Positions 1 through 12,302 of a stretch of 64,000 nucleotides of DNA are shown piece by piece. The position numbers were made by a program, and so were the translations under genes. The first letter of the stretch is position 1, and each line of letters starts with the position of its first letter. The DNA is taken from positions 134,753,077 through 134,817,076 of the forward strand of contig NC_134365.1 of NCBI RefSeq assembly GCF_035582795.1. The letters are read 5' to 3'. This stretch comes from Mycteria americana (taxonomy: Eukaryota; Chordata; Aves; Ciconiiformes; Ciconiidae). A model generated the notes under the pieces. The model ran no database searches. It saw only the letters and a program-made list of their open reading frames with translations, and was not told the origin of the DNA.

Positions 1-837
1 ACATGATTCCCCCTCTATGCCAGCTTTATAAAATACAGAACAGGCTGGACAAACCTTAAACTCCCTACTGGAAAACTACTCCTTCAAAACATTGCTCAGT
101 CTAGAATAGAAATTGGCTAAAATACATGCTCTACCTCACCTAGGAGCAATAGTACAGCCGAGGCAGTACCAAGGGCTGAAATACTCTGGTCCATGTGGAA
201 ATTAGCTGACATGCTCGCTATTGTGTAAGTGCTGTATTTAGCCGGAATTTTTACAGTGTCAGCAAAATAGCTGTCAGGCACTACCCTAATTCAAACATAA
301 AAATGACAAAACCCCTTCTGGTCTTACAACTGACGTTAAGAAAAATTAAACATCAGCTCGAACTGAGCTTGGATGGAGCTTTTTGTGTCCATAACCTACT
401 ATCATAGCTCTTCTCCAAAGCTGCAGAAATGCATGATGGGAGCAACTATGAGACTCTGAAAGAAATTAGATGATAAAAATGGTTCTTCCACTTTTTTTCC
501 CGTAAAATATGAAGGACCTGGGAGTTGCCTTTCATGCTCCACTCAGTTAATTTTCCACTAATGGTCTGACACTGTAAATTCTTACTCATTTACCAAAAGA
601 TCCACATTCCTCTGCACTGAGCACCTTCACATTTTTTTTCCAGAATGTTTTTAGACATTTTAGACAACAACCAACAAAATAGCCTATCTCTTCCTGCCCT
701 TCCCCCCCCACCCCTGTTTCCATTGGGATTGTATTTAGTATAAAAGCATCCTTCCCTGTTTCTCAAATAACTGACCTTTGCTCATGCTTGAGAGATTGCT
801 ATTGCAGCAGTAAGGTCACTGGTATCCTTTTGTGCAG
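1..837 (+). other. SMPX: Partial intron of SMPX
   Basis: This AT-rich, repeat-poor sequence lies upstream of the last coding exon of SMPX and ends in a 3' splice acceptor (TTTTGTGCAG) at about 828-837. I see no other SMPX coding exon here, so the earlier exons must lie to the left of the window. A run of C residues with a pyrimidine-rich flank at about 703-720 is the only low-complexity element noticed. Confidence 0.75.
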
Positions 838-991
838 AGTGTTCCTGCTTCGACAGAGGAGGAGAAAGACAAGAAACATCTCCCAGGAGCTAAGAAACTT
901 CCAGGTCCTGCTGTCAACTTGTCAGAGATTCAGAACATAAAGAGCGAGCTGAAATTTGTCCCCAAAGCTGAACAGTAGCTGGAAAAAGCAG
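838..991 (+). CDS. SMPX: SMPX last coding exon (small muscle protein, C-terminal half)
   Basis: SMPX (small muscular protein, chisel) is a short protein of striated muscle linked to costameres and the cytoskeleton. The human protein has 88 residues. From 841 the frame reads [12 protein letters not shown], followed by the nearly invariant block [16 protein letters not shown] and then NIKSEL and PKAEQ, ending at TAG (976-978). This matches the known C-terminus of vertebrate SMPX almost residue for residue. The exon is bounded by an acceptor (TGTGCAG, ending at 837) and a strong donor (AG|GTGAGT at 992). Only 13 transcribed bases lie between the stop and the donor, so the 3' UTR continues in another exon. 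The N-terminal exons are outside the window. The coding part is 838-978, with the first codon position inferred. Identification is very secure because the match is to a small, highly conserved family. Confidence 0.95.
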
Positions 992-1709
992 GTGAGTAAA
1001 AGAGAGGTTCTTTGCATGGCTCTAGGAGAAGCAGGCTGATCCCGAAACCTCTTTGTGTCAAAAGATGGCTTTCCAATTACTTCAAAGGGCCCAGAATCGC
1101 ACCCCATACTTCAAAGACAAAATATAAGAAGAAAAGGTCATAATCCTTGGAATTCTCTGTTATTTCAAACATAGAGCATGTAGAAGACTACATCCGACGA
1201 TACATGGCACACATCAACTGGCCTAACAAAAAGTGTATTCAGGTATTAGGAATATTAAAGCCAGTTTAAAAATATCAGCTTCTTGCTTCACAAGCACAAG
1301 TTCCAGCTTTACAGAATATAGGACTTGTATTTGTACACACTAGCTACAAATAAACGTATTACAATGCAAATAAATTTATTGCAGTGATGGACAAGTAGGT
1401 GAATATATTTAAAAAGCTCCTTTGGCACATTAGATATTTGATATTATTTTATTTCTGTAATTCAAAGCTGACATGCTAATGGCTCCATATATTTGATCAC
1501 AGAAATGTACTCAATGCCACTTGTGGCACCCAAGGACTTGCTATATGTCTGTGCGGGGCTTGGAAATATGATATAGGACCCTGGGGAGATCTGTGCTCCT
1601 CTGGAGTGGCAGCTGGAGACCAGGCAGGGACCCTCAGGCACTGCAGACAGCACCAGACACCTATGTGTTGAGCCACTGGTCTATGATTAGCACTGCAGCT
1701 CATACTTCT

Positions 1710-2735
1710 TATTTTGTTCAATGTCTGGATGGAGGTCAGTGACAAGTGGCGTACCTCAGGGGTCTGTACTGGGACCAGTACTGTTTAACACCTTCATCAG
1801 TGACATGGACAGTGGGGTCGAATGCCCCCTCAGCAAGTTTGCAGATGACACCAAGCTGAGTGGTATGGTTGACACGCCTGAGGGACGGGATGCCATCCAG
1901 AGGGACCTGGACAAGCTGGAGAAGTGGGTCTATGGGAACTTCATGAGGTTCAACAAGGCCAAGTGCAGGGTCCTGCACTTGGGTCAGGGCAACCCCTGGT
2001 ATCAATACAGGCTGGGAAATGAAGGGATTGAGAGCAGCCCTGTGGAGAAGGACTTGGGGGTACTGGTGGATGAAAAGCTGGACATGAGCCGACAATGTGC
2101 ACTCGCAGCCCAGAAAGCCAACCGTATCCTGGGCTGCATCAAAAGCAGCATGGCCAGCAGGTCGAGGGAGGTGATTCTGCCCCTCTGCTCTGCTCTGGTG
2201 AGACCCCACCTGCAGTGCTGCGTCCAGCTCTGGCGTCCTCAGCACAGGAAAGACATGGACCTGTTGGAGCGGGTCCAGAGGAGGGCCACAAAAGTGATCC
2301 GAGAGCTGGAGAACCTCTCCTATGAGGAAAGGCTGAGAGAGTTGGGCTTGTTCAGCCTGGAGAAGAGAAGGCTCCAGGGAGACCTTATTGCAGGCTTTCA
2401 ATACTTAAGGGGGGCTTATAAGAAAGATGGGGACAGACTTTTTAGCAGGGCCTGTATAGCGATGGGACAAGGGGTAATGGTTTTAAACTAATAGAAGGTA
2501 GGTTCAGACTAGATATAAGGAAGAAATTTGTTACTATGTGGGTGGTGAAACACGGGAACAGGCTGCCCAGAGAGGTGGTAGATGCCCCATCCCTGGAAAC
2601 ATTCAAGGTCAGGTTGGATGGGGCTCTGAGCAACCTGATCTAGTTGAAGATGTCCCTGCTCATTGCAGGGAGGGGTTGGACTAGATGACCTTTAAAGGTC
2701 CCTTCCGACCCAAACTATTCTATGATTCTATGATT
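1710..2735 (+). mobile_element. CR1 LINE retrotransposon, 5'-truncated
   Basis: This is the 3' part of a chicken-repeat-1 non-LTR retrotransposon on the plus strand. It begins inside the reverse transcriptase and runs through the rest of ORF2 and the short 3' UTR. It ends in the CR1-type terminal repeat, with two copies of ATTCTATG in CTATTCTATGATTCTATGATT at about 2715-2735. The 5' edge is blurred, at about 1700-1720, and I could not define a target-site duplication. CR1 inserts by target-primed reverse transcription and is usually 5'-truncated like this copy. It lies about 0.7 kb downstream of the last SMPX coding exon, in the sense orientation. Confidence 0.95.
1721..2491 (+). pseudogene. 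CR1 ORF2 remnant: reverse transcriptase C-terminal part
   Basis: This is an open frame of 256 codons within the CR1 copy. The reverse-transcriptase signatures [10 protein letters not shown] (motif B, just inside the start) and FADDTKL (the catalytic aspartate pair, motif C, about residue 40) are visible. They are followed by the thumb-like region ending in [33 protein letters not shown], which is shared by all CR1 copies. The upstream fingers, endonuclease and ORF1 are missing, so the fragment cannot be autonomous. The frame ends at TAA 2489-2491. Recognisably CR1-like codons continue beyond this to a TAG near 2641-2643, so the stop at 2489 looks like a later nonsense change. The long open frame implies a fairly young insertion. 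Confidence 0.9.
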
Positions 2736-5700
2736 ATTTTATTTAAAAGGCAATATTCAGCATTTCAATGCAGATTGCAGAATCATTTCCATCTTATTTC
2801 AAACAAGACCCATATGCCTCCGTTGTTCTACATTCTGAACCTTAAAGAAATTAATGACCATTTCAGTCCATGAAATTATCCTCTGGTTTTCTTTGAAAAG
2901 CCTGGGTCAATAAAGATGCATCAGGCAGTTACAATGAAAATTCAGCTGTACAGAGAAGTTTCAATACAAAAAAACCCTGGCTACAGTAAGAAAAAGATAG
3001 TTGCGTCACATAGCAGTTATCTGAATTGCCAGTTGTGCCTATTGACACAAGTCCTTTTTATCATGAAGAGAGGAGCTAAGCTGAGTAGAAGAACATCATC
3101 TGGAATTTACTGCACTGAAACATAAATGAAGAATAGGAGAAAACAGAAAACAGTGCAAAAGGGTTCTGGGAATGCAGAAGCACTATGGACCAGGAATCTT
3201 GAAAGGAATGGCGTATTGTCTGAGTGAATTGCCCCAATACACACTGCAACATTAACTTATTTTTATGTACAGCATAAATATGCCATTTAGAAGGAAAAAG
3301 TGTTTAGTTTTTTCTTGCTTTTACCCTGCTGTGTCATAATGTTCCTGTTATTTTAAAGAAACAATGGAGTCCTTCTCTTCAGAAAACTTGGGAAAAGGAA
3401 AATTAACATTTTGTAAAATGTAACATTGTAGTCATTGCACTAAAGGAGTTCCCAGAGAAATATGAATTTTTAATGTGAGGCTTTAAAGATGTTTTTCTCT
3501 GTAAGAGATGTTTAGACATAAATTTAACCCCATATTTATTCTCAGATGATTGCTATTTTCAACGTTTAAAAGAGTTTTTTAATAATTAGCTTACTGAGAG
3601 TCTGACAGAAACATGCACAGAGATTCACTGTAAAGAAAAGATCTCTACAGAAAGGTCAGCAAAGTGAAGGGCATCTTGAAAGCTGTGAGGTCATTATGAA
3701 GTAATTTCTGTCTCCATCCTAATTTTGATGTTGTATTGGTTATCAGGTTCTGACAGTGACACAAATTTCTAGATTTTTGGATAGTCCAGTCACAGATCAT
3801 ATCTGAAAACTTAGTTTCTAGAAGAGTTGCAGGCACAGTACTTACTGGAGACTAGGAGTTTGGGTTTGGTTGCAGTGCACAACTAAGCATGTGCATAAAT
3901 TCCACATAAAATTGAGATGTAAAAAATCAATCACTTGCCACATCCAGCAGCCGTGAATGGTACTAAATCTAAGGATTGTCCTCTATAGAGGGCATTCATC
4001 AGTTCAGTTGTCTTAGGCATGACCTGCAGCCTTATATAAAACATTATATAGTCAGTGATTTGTTTTATGAGTGACCATGTCAAGCCAGTAAAGATTATCT
4101 TTATTTGCAAGAAATCCATGCTCACATCTGCCTGATACTTTGCTTCATCTCCAAGAAGGGGATACTGATCATCCTTTGGATGTGATGCTCTCTAAAGAAT
4201 GATAAACTGACTGGTCAATAGAAATGCCTGTGCAGAGTGCGTACTGGTAAATGAGGGCGTTCTTTGGTTTTCACAGTTTGGAAATGAATTCTCTCTCACA
4301 TCAGTGCAATAAACTCTTCAGATATTCACTGTTGAGGGATTTCCCTTTGTTAGTATTTTTATATTTCTTGTGGTACTCTGTAGGAAATACCCACTGAAAC
4401 TGGTAGAATAACTCCAAATTCTCTGGATAATTTCCATTATGCTGTGATCCTATAGCATGATGTCATAAAAGCATCAAAAATATACATAAATATGTCAAAA
4501 ATACCAAAGGTTTTACAGCTACAACAATTATTTCTAACACTTCCTCCTACTATTGTCATTTTTCATCGGATAGTTTCAGGAAATTGCAAGTCAACATGAT
4601 CAGTATTGTTTTAATTTTGAGCTGTTTTCTTGCTTGGTTTTACAGAGTGCAAACGCATCAGCAAAAATACGGAACATGCAAAACAGTAGGTTGGTTCATT
4701 ATTTACAAACCCATTCCTACATAATTTGCACCTTAGAGTAACTTCTGTTAAATATCTTTGGTCTTGCTCTTTCACCAAATTAGGAAACATGAATAGACTT
4801 GCTAAGATCATAGTAGTGAGTCTAACAGTTTGTGGGAGGGATATAATTAGTGAGATGTCATGAAGCTGGATCCACTGAAGGTCATAAGGTGCTTATCAGT
4901 TAAGATATTCCTGTAGTCATCCCCTGCTGCTGGGCTATCATCTATGATTAACTAATTAGCATACCCTTCTTTGTTATAAAGATTTTTTTTCTTCCACAGA
5001 CCTGCAGATGATGTGTTTGATGCAGCTAGTTTTAATATACAAAATGAGTTGTGATTCCTTTTCCTTTTCTCCATCTACAATTTTTTTTTTGCTCCTCCCT
5101 TCGCACGTGCACATTTCTACATGCACAAGAGCAAAACGTATGCAAAATAAAATAGTAACAAAATAGCACACACTAATCAGCTCAATATGTGCTCTATTGA
5201 ATAAGTAATGTAGGAAGCATTCAATTTGTGACAAATGGAGCCTGCTATGGCTGAGATTTAATGCTGATTGTCGTGATATCTCATGTGATAACTAGCATGG
5301 TGGTTGTACGTGAAAATGGGACTGAGCACAAATTGGCATTTCACCTGAAGCGTGTATATTAATCACAGCCAGTTATTCCTGCAACTCATGTTTGGGTTCT
5401 TTCTTCATTCTGTACCCCTTCATGTTTTGTGTCCTGAAGTGTGGGGGTTTGTGTAACAAGACTTTTTACAATGCGCTGTGAAGGGCCCTGGAGTCTGAAT
5501 GCTGGACTTTGGTTTTAAAGGACCTAAACCTTCAGCTAGAGTGGTCTAGTCTTTTTCTCTTGAAAGAGACTTTCATACTTACTGAAGGAGCTTCTCAAAA
5601 GCCAAAAAGGGAAATCTACTGCCTTGAAGTTACAAAAAAGTCTGTCGTGGACATACAGACAGCGCTCCTGGCACTGTGTTCTGGTTGTGTTTGGAGAAAG

Positions 5701-6699
5701 GGCTTGCCAGGATCCCCATCATGGTTCTACTCAGAATTTGGTCAGACAAGGTTGCTGAGCCATGCCTGGGCTGTTCCTGATGAGGTACCGATCTTGTTCA
5801 AGGTGTGAGAAACCATGCAACTGGTACTTGTAGATAACCTGTTGTCTTTACTTGGAACTCTACTAGAGAGGGCGGTTTAATTGCAGAAGCTGAGCGGTAT
5901 TTCTGTTGTCAAGTTACAGAAGCAAGGGAGTTGTATTCTGAGGGCGGAAGATTAAACAGCTAGCAAAAGCTTCCCAGGGCAGCTTAGACTTTTTATTACT
6001 TGCAGCATCACCTCTTCTAGAACATATTGGGAATCCTGCCTTGCAAAAAATGAGGAATCTTGTCAGCAGAGCAGCCTCTGAGATTGGCATCACTTGGGGA
6101 AGAAAGAAAGGGGAAAAAAAAAGTCTCTTAGGGAATAGAGCTCTTATGTCCATACTTACAAGATGTTCCTTGGTGTTGCTATTATTTACAAAAAATGTCA
6201 ATTACCCTGGGCTAAAAACACACATAACTTTGTCCACTGAGTGCTGTGGATTTTAATTTCAGTTTCATGCTATATACTGCTCTTAAGCTGCATCTCAGTT
6301 AACAGTGGCCATCTACCTCTCCCGGTGTCACTGCTCTGACACACTGTTCAATGATTGTGTCTTATTCCTGTGCTCACATGGACCAGAGGGATATGGTTAA
6401 ACTGCTGTACAGTAACAAGCAAAGTTATTGCCATTTTGTCCAGCAAACACATCCAGTGCCTTGCTAGTAGAGGAACTCTGACGTGCTGTGAGCTCTTGAA
6501 ACAGCCCCACAGTTCTAAGAAAATGTGTTCATTTGATTAAGCCCAAGTAGCCAGCCCTTGTGTGAGAGAAGGGAATCCTGCACCCAGAGGATGCCCAGGT
6601 AGGTCAGGAGCTCAGGTCTCCTTAGCTGGAGTGGGAACAATGGGCTGAAGAAGGAGGATGTGCTGCAAGAATTTCTGCAGGACCCTTCTGCCAAAGTCA

Positions 6700-6800
6700 G
6701 AGGAGGCTTGGGGGTTCTCATTAATGTATATAAATACCTGAAGGGAGGGTGCAGAGGATGTAGCCAGGCTCTTTTCAGTGGTGCCCAGTGATGGGCCATC
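6700..6800 (+). mobile_element. Old CR1 fragment
   Basis: About 100 bases resemble the conserved CR1 segment that follows the FSLEKRRL region. The recognisable parts are TATAAATACCTGAAGGGAGG at about 6729-6748 and GCTCTTTTCAGTGGTGCCCA at about 6768-6787, on the plus strand. Flanking sequence (about 6625-6700) may belong to the same copy but is too diverged to delimit. No 3' terminal repeat was seen. It is an internal remnant in the SMPX intron. Confidence 0.75.
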
Positions 6801-9800
6801 CCTGGACCTACTCACTGTTTGGCCTCTGTTAATCTCAAAGTTCTTGTGTTTTTCTGTCCTTGGTTTCCTACCATCCTGCTGCTTTTGGTTCAGAGTTCCC
6901 AGATTAGTAACACTTGGGGATTTCATGGCCAGCCATCAATTTTGCCAGGTCACTTCTCTTTGTAAAATTGTCCTAAGAAATTAGGTAGTTGAGAGTTTTT
7001 AGGATTTTTTAACAGCATGTTTAAGGTTGTTTTGGTTTGCCTTCCAGGTTTTTGAGTCTACTTATGTCCTGCTTTCAGACTTTACAACAGAAGAGCTAGA
7101 AATTTCTTTTCAAAGAGAAAACTGGAATCCCCAGGACATAATTTAATATCAGAGGAACCTTTGGAATCATGTTATTTCCTCGAGCAAAAAAAGTTATTCA
7201 TATTTTGTTTCCCAGGGTTTCTGTGTTCAGAAGTAAAAATTTAGTTCATTGTCTCTAACGTGGCCTGCAGCTGTCCGTCGCGAACGGAGAGTCTCTTCTC
7301 TACCACTGACGAAATGCTGTGGTAAGCCCCCAGCATGTCATTCCTCGGGCCTTTGCAAGTCAAGGAGAGATTTTCTTCTCATTATCTTGTTGAATGGTGG
7401 AAGTGAGGAGGAAAGCATACTGGGGAGACTCTGCTTTCTAGATGCCTAAGAAAGCTTGAAGGTATGCATTGGGAGGTTGATTTTTACTGAGTAATGTACA
7501 GGGCATATTCTTATGAACAACAAATGCTTCTACATAAACTAGTTTGGAAAAGATTGTGTTTTGTGGTTTTGAAAACTGACTAATAACTTCAAAACAAACA
7601 TTGAAAAATCAGAAAACATTTTGCTCCAAAGCAAACTACAAGAATGGATACCTGTGTTTTTTTCAAAACATAAAATATGCAAAAAAAAGGACTTTTATTT
7701 CCAAACTGTGTCCTCAAGCAGAGCATTTTTATTACTGGAAGAGACAAGCACAAAGTAGTAACTCAAATAACGTTCTACTAATTTTTAGAACATGAGCATG
7801 TTATTTACTCTTCTACCTTCACAATACTCAAGAGAGTTTGCAGACATGTATAGATGAATAGGCCTCTACACACAGACAGAAGAAATTTCTTCATCGAGCC
7901 TCTCACTTTGAAATGTTGATGCCCTTAAAATAAAAAAATACTTTCCACTCTAGCAATGTGGTCCCATAAATCTCTGCTCCATTCTTGAGTCGAGTGAGAA
8001 ACATCAGTTTCTGGGACAATGTTCCAAGTATTTTGTTTGAAAACTGAAAATTCTCCTTTTAAAAAGAATTAAAATTAGATCACTGCTATTTAATAACTGC
8101 TTTCCTGTGATCACTCTGTTGATGACTTGGTCCTGAACTTTTTTTGCTAGACCCTTTATATAGAAACCCCTATGTTCCCATCAGTGCTGTTTATGACAGA
8201 TTTTTGTAAGAACTAAGCTTTTCAGTCAATTCCCTGAGTTGTATGCAATTTCTGGGGTGACTTCCCTCAAATGAAGATCAGAAAGGCAGGAGGCCTCCTG
8301 AAAATACCAGGTGTGGAGCGATCGTTGAAGTGTGAAGATGGGATACAGGGTTTTTCTTGCTTATCTCTGCTATCTGTATTAAGAGGTAGCACAAATGAAC
8401 GGCAGCATTAAACAATAAGTACCACTGGAATGTATTCCTCTTGGAAATCTCAGAACAGGATACCAGGAATCCCTAAAACTTCAGCTATTGGCTGTGTGAA
8501 CAGATCCTGGTACTGAGAGAAGGTCCTGTGACTTAAATGGCGCATACCCCAAGGCACATGCATATAAACCCATGCAGAATTAATTGTAACCAGGGAACCG
8601 TGGGCATTAGAAGCCGCTTGGAGAGTGGGAAAGAGACAGTACTGACTGCTATTAAAGAGTTGTGAGTGAGATGAGAGAGATGCTGTTTCTCTGTACCTGG
8701 GAACTGTCCCACCAGCATTAGGTATGCCTGGAGCACTCAGACACTGTAATGACAGGCATCATCAGGAACCCAAAATAATAAGTAATTCCGGTATCTCTAA
8801 CCTTACACAGTTCAAAATGTGTTCAGCACAAAGGTTTTCAAGTGCCTACATCAGAGTAAAAAAGCTAACTGCTTTTGAATACATGAAGTGCAACTTCCTA
8901 CGTTATTAACAGCTCAGATAGTTTTATCAAATCTACATAAATTGTAGCCAATTAAGCTGACAGTATGATCTGAAATATCACGGCTCTGATGTGATAATCA
9001 AATGAATTTTCTTCTAAATTTAGTGCCTCATCATTTTGTTTTATAGTTTTTATTCGTTTCATTTGATAAAAGACTACCTAATTATGTTTTCACAGCCTTG
9101 TGCTCAAGAACCACATAAATTACTGCATCACTGTACTTTGTCATCTCTTGCAGAGATGGCTTGATATTGCACGAGCCTTGTGATCCCTGTCTGGGAGCAG
9201 GCCATCTACAAGTGTCATGAGCCCTACTCTGTACTTAGGATTAGGCCTGCTTCAGCCACCAAATTGCTCCTCGTGTGCCTTGTTTTGAAAAGTGTAGCTC
9301 TTTTTAGGGCCAAGGCTACCTCTATTCCACACTTGGTTGCAAATTCCTTCTGAGAGTGAATAACATCGTATAATGGTACAGCTCACCGTATATAGGTAGA
9401 ACATTGTATTTAGGCAGAGCTCACCATTACAGTGGTCCAAACGTCTGTTGCCCAGTTGGCAACGCTACTGAGGAAATATGATGTTGCAGATGTTATTGGG
9501 TTTTGCTGTCCCTATCTGCTGCCGTTGTAACCTCCTAATTCCTCTTTGATTTGTAGCAGCAGTCTCAAATACACCATATTTCCATGCGAGAACAAAGTAC
9601 ACAGCATAAATAAGCATTTCCTGCCGGAATATGTATTGCTTTTACTCTCAGTGTTGGTCATGCTTTATTTTTCACATTTGATTTGCTGCAGGTTGTAGCT
9701 AGTTGAAAGGAAACTCATCTGAAGTAACCTTTACTTGAACTTGGGAACAAGTATAATGTCTGGTTTTCTCTCCCTCCATTTAGTGGTTATATTATTAGTA

Positions 9801-10910
9801 TGGCTGTATTTGTTTCTGACCGCAAATGGCTGAGCTCCATGTACAGACATGGATTCAACAAAAGCAGAATAAAACCCTCAGACTTGCTGCTCAGAACTTA
9901 CTCCCCCACTTCAGTAAAGTTGCCGTAATATTGCTTTTAATTTAATAGTTCAGTTATTCAACTGATAAAAAAATAAATCGCGTCCTTCAGCTTTTAGCTC
10001 TCCTGGGTCTTTGTTCCTGTTTGTTGCCTTGGAGCGAACCTCGTCTTGGAATTGCTGTTACTTCTGCACAGCCTTACAGAGCCTTTCACGGTACAGAAAC
10101 GGAGCACACAGTAGCTGTGGCCGTGAATGCACTTAGGGAAGAAGTGGGCGATGGCCGTACTTGCCCTGCTTCCTAGCGAATGAACCACGGGAGAAGCAGG
10201 CTAACCGGCCCACGTCCGCTGCCCTGTTAGTGCATTTTAACAGCGGTGGTAGCAGCCATACTGGCATACGCAAGGAGAGAGCAGCACTGGCAAAATTACG
10301 TCTACTGAGGAAACATCAAAGAACAAAAAACTTCCCCCAAAGCCAAACTGCTGCTGTTCTGCGGGAAGGATGTGATGACAATAACTAGATGGTGTTATTT
10401 GAAGGCTTTGAAAGGTGCAGCCTTTATATATAGGATGAAACCAACACAAAGTGTGTACTGAGATGGAAGAAAATACAAATCCAGAGACTTAGACCAGATA
10501 TTTGAGCTAAAATAGGCAGAATACAAGGAAAAGCAAACCTCCAGTTGTTTCTGTGTTTGCAAATCATGCTGTTCTTGAGTGCAGTATCCTTCCCAAAGAT
10601 TGTCAAAGACCAGGACAGAGTATGTCCTCTGCTGTACACAGCATTTAATTAAGGACCTCAGATCTTTTACTTTTGAATTTCTCTATTTCCTTGGTTTTAT
10701 GGTTTTGTATGAAAACAGTTGAATTGATCTGTCTCTTAAGGGTCTGAATGGAAGCTTTTATTTTGGAAAAAAAGGGTAATCTTTCTCCCTTTTAGTTCTC
10801 AAGACAAGAAGAGCTCTCTCTGTGAAGACAAAAGGCATATTTTCAGTTTTCAGTCCATTTTGCTGAAAGTAAAGTGAATTTGGACAGGCACATATCTCAC
10901 ATGTACCCCC

Positions 10911-10928
10911 TTTTTTTTTTTTTTTTTT
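10911..10928. repeat. T18 homopolymer
   Basis: A run of 18 T follows CCCCC and is followed directly by AG, inside the large SMPX intron. It resembles a splice-acceptor pyrimidine tract, but no plausible exon follows, so I treat it as simple sequence. Confidence 0.9.
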
Positions 10929-12257
10929 AGTTTAAGCCCTTCATTCAAAAGTACCAAATTAGGCAATGAAGTAGTATTGCAGTCCTTCCCACTCTATATA
11001 CTTTTCTTATTTTTATTCTTAAGTTTGGCATGTCTTAAAATTGATTTGCTATTAGATGTTTGAACAATTACTTCTGGAGCAAATCAGTTCTGCTTTTTTA
11101 AGGAGGAGCTAAGTGTTACCTGTCAAGTTACTGCAGTTTAACACATTAGTAGACAACACCTGAGTCACTGTTGAGCATATGTGTGCTTCAAAGTCTTTGA
11201 CAAACCAGTAGAAACCTCAGTGAAGATGTTCATGTTCTGCTTCACATGTGTAGAGAATAAGAGGTTGAACCTGGCCAAACACCACAGCTCAGCTGACAAG
11301 CAGTAGGTCATTGGGTCACAGTGCAACTTGGTCAGATGTCCAAGTGTGAAGCTACTTGCAGTTGGGTTAAAATGAAAGAAATCTGTTTCCCTAAGGCAGG
11401 AGGAGAAGTAGAGCAATTAGCTCCAACTCCTTTAATGCCTTACTTTAATAGACAGCACGGAGATGACTGGAGACTGGCTCCCAGTGAAGCTTGTGCTGAC
11501 CTGAGGCTAAAGGCCTCATTTTTGAGCTGAAGATTGACCATCCTTCAGCAACGGAAAGTCCTCGGGTTCCCACCTGCAGTGAGAGTTTTGGCATCTAATA
11601 ATTTCCATCAGGGCAAGCCTCTGGTATGAAAATCACATGCAACGGCATTAGGATGCCTTGAGCCAATGGGGCGTTCCTTCACGTCCCTCACCCGTGGCTG
11701 GGATTTTATTAACAGTGCAGGGATCAGATACATTTTGGGCAGAACAATGCAGGCAGCTGCTCCTGGTAGCTATGGAGGATGGCAGAACAACGCATTGCAG
11801 CGCTGGGTACTCGTTTGCCTCAGAGAGGCACTACAAGCTCTGTGTCTCCCAAAGTCTCTCTTTACCATGGAGGTGATCCTCTTGCATGATCTACCAGTGG
11901 ATAGAACTGCCTGGACTCTACCTTCTGTTAAACACCTACTGGCTGGCTGGCTTCACCATTAAAGAGGGGAGCGGAAGTGCCCCAGACGCTGGGGTAGGCA
12001 GACAGGAGTGGAGAACAGATGCCCCAGAGCGTATGGCACCACCTTCTGCCTTGATTGCTGTGTCCCAAGGGCTGGATGAAGGCCAGTATTGTCTTCCTCT
12101 GCCAGGGTGCACTAGCATTGCTCAGGGATAAGTCCTGGTCCCTCCCAAGAGGAAACTGGCTGTAAGGAGACATACAAGGTTACAGAGAGAGAAGAAAGGG
12201 GGGTGGAGACCCCTGCCTCATCCCTAGTACCCAGTGTCTCTGATCACACAGGTCCAT

Positions 12258-12302
12258 GCAGAAACCTTTTGCCCTGCAGAAACCTTTTGCCCTGCAGAAA
12301 CC
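12258..12302. repeat. 18-base tandem repeat, 2.5 copies
   Basis: The unit GCAGAAACCTTTTGCCCT occurs twice exactly and is followed by half a third copy. It is a short minisatellite in the SMPX intron. No function is apparent. Confidence 0.9.

Noticed and set aside
1736-2401. 221-codon minus-strand frame across the CR1 copy
   Set aside because: It is a mirror of the CR1 ORF2 coding strand, which carries the reverse-transcriptase motifs.
2861-2920. Possible SMPX last exon after CATTTCAG near 2867 with AATAAA at about 2909
   Set aside because: It gives only a tiny exon with no similarity to SMPX 3' UTR, whereas 30474-30675 has such similarity.
10890-10935. T18-AG as a splice acceptor in the SMPX intron
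   Set aside because: No open frame, UTR similarity or nearby poly(A) signal follows, so a simple T run is the better reading.
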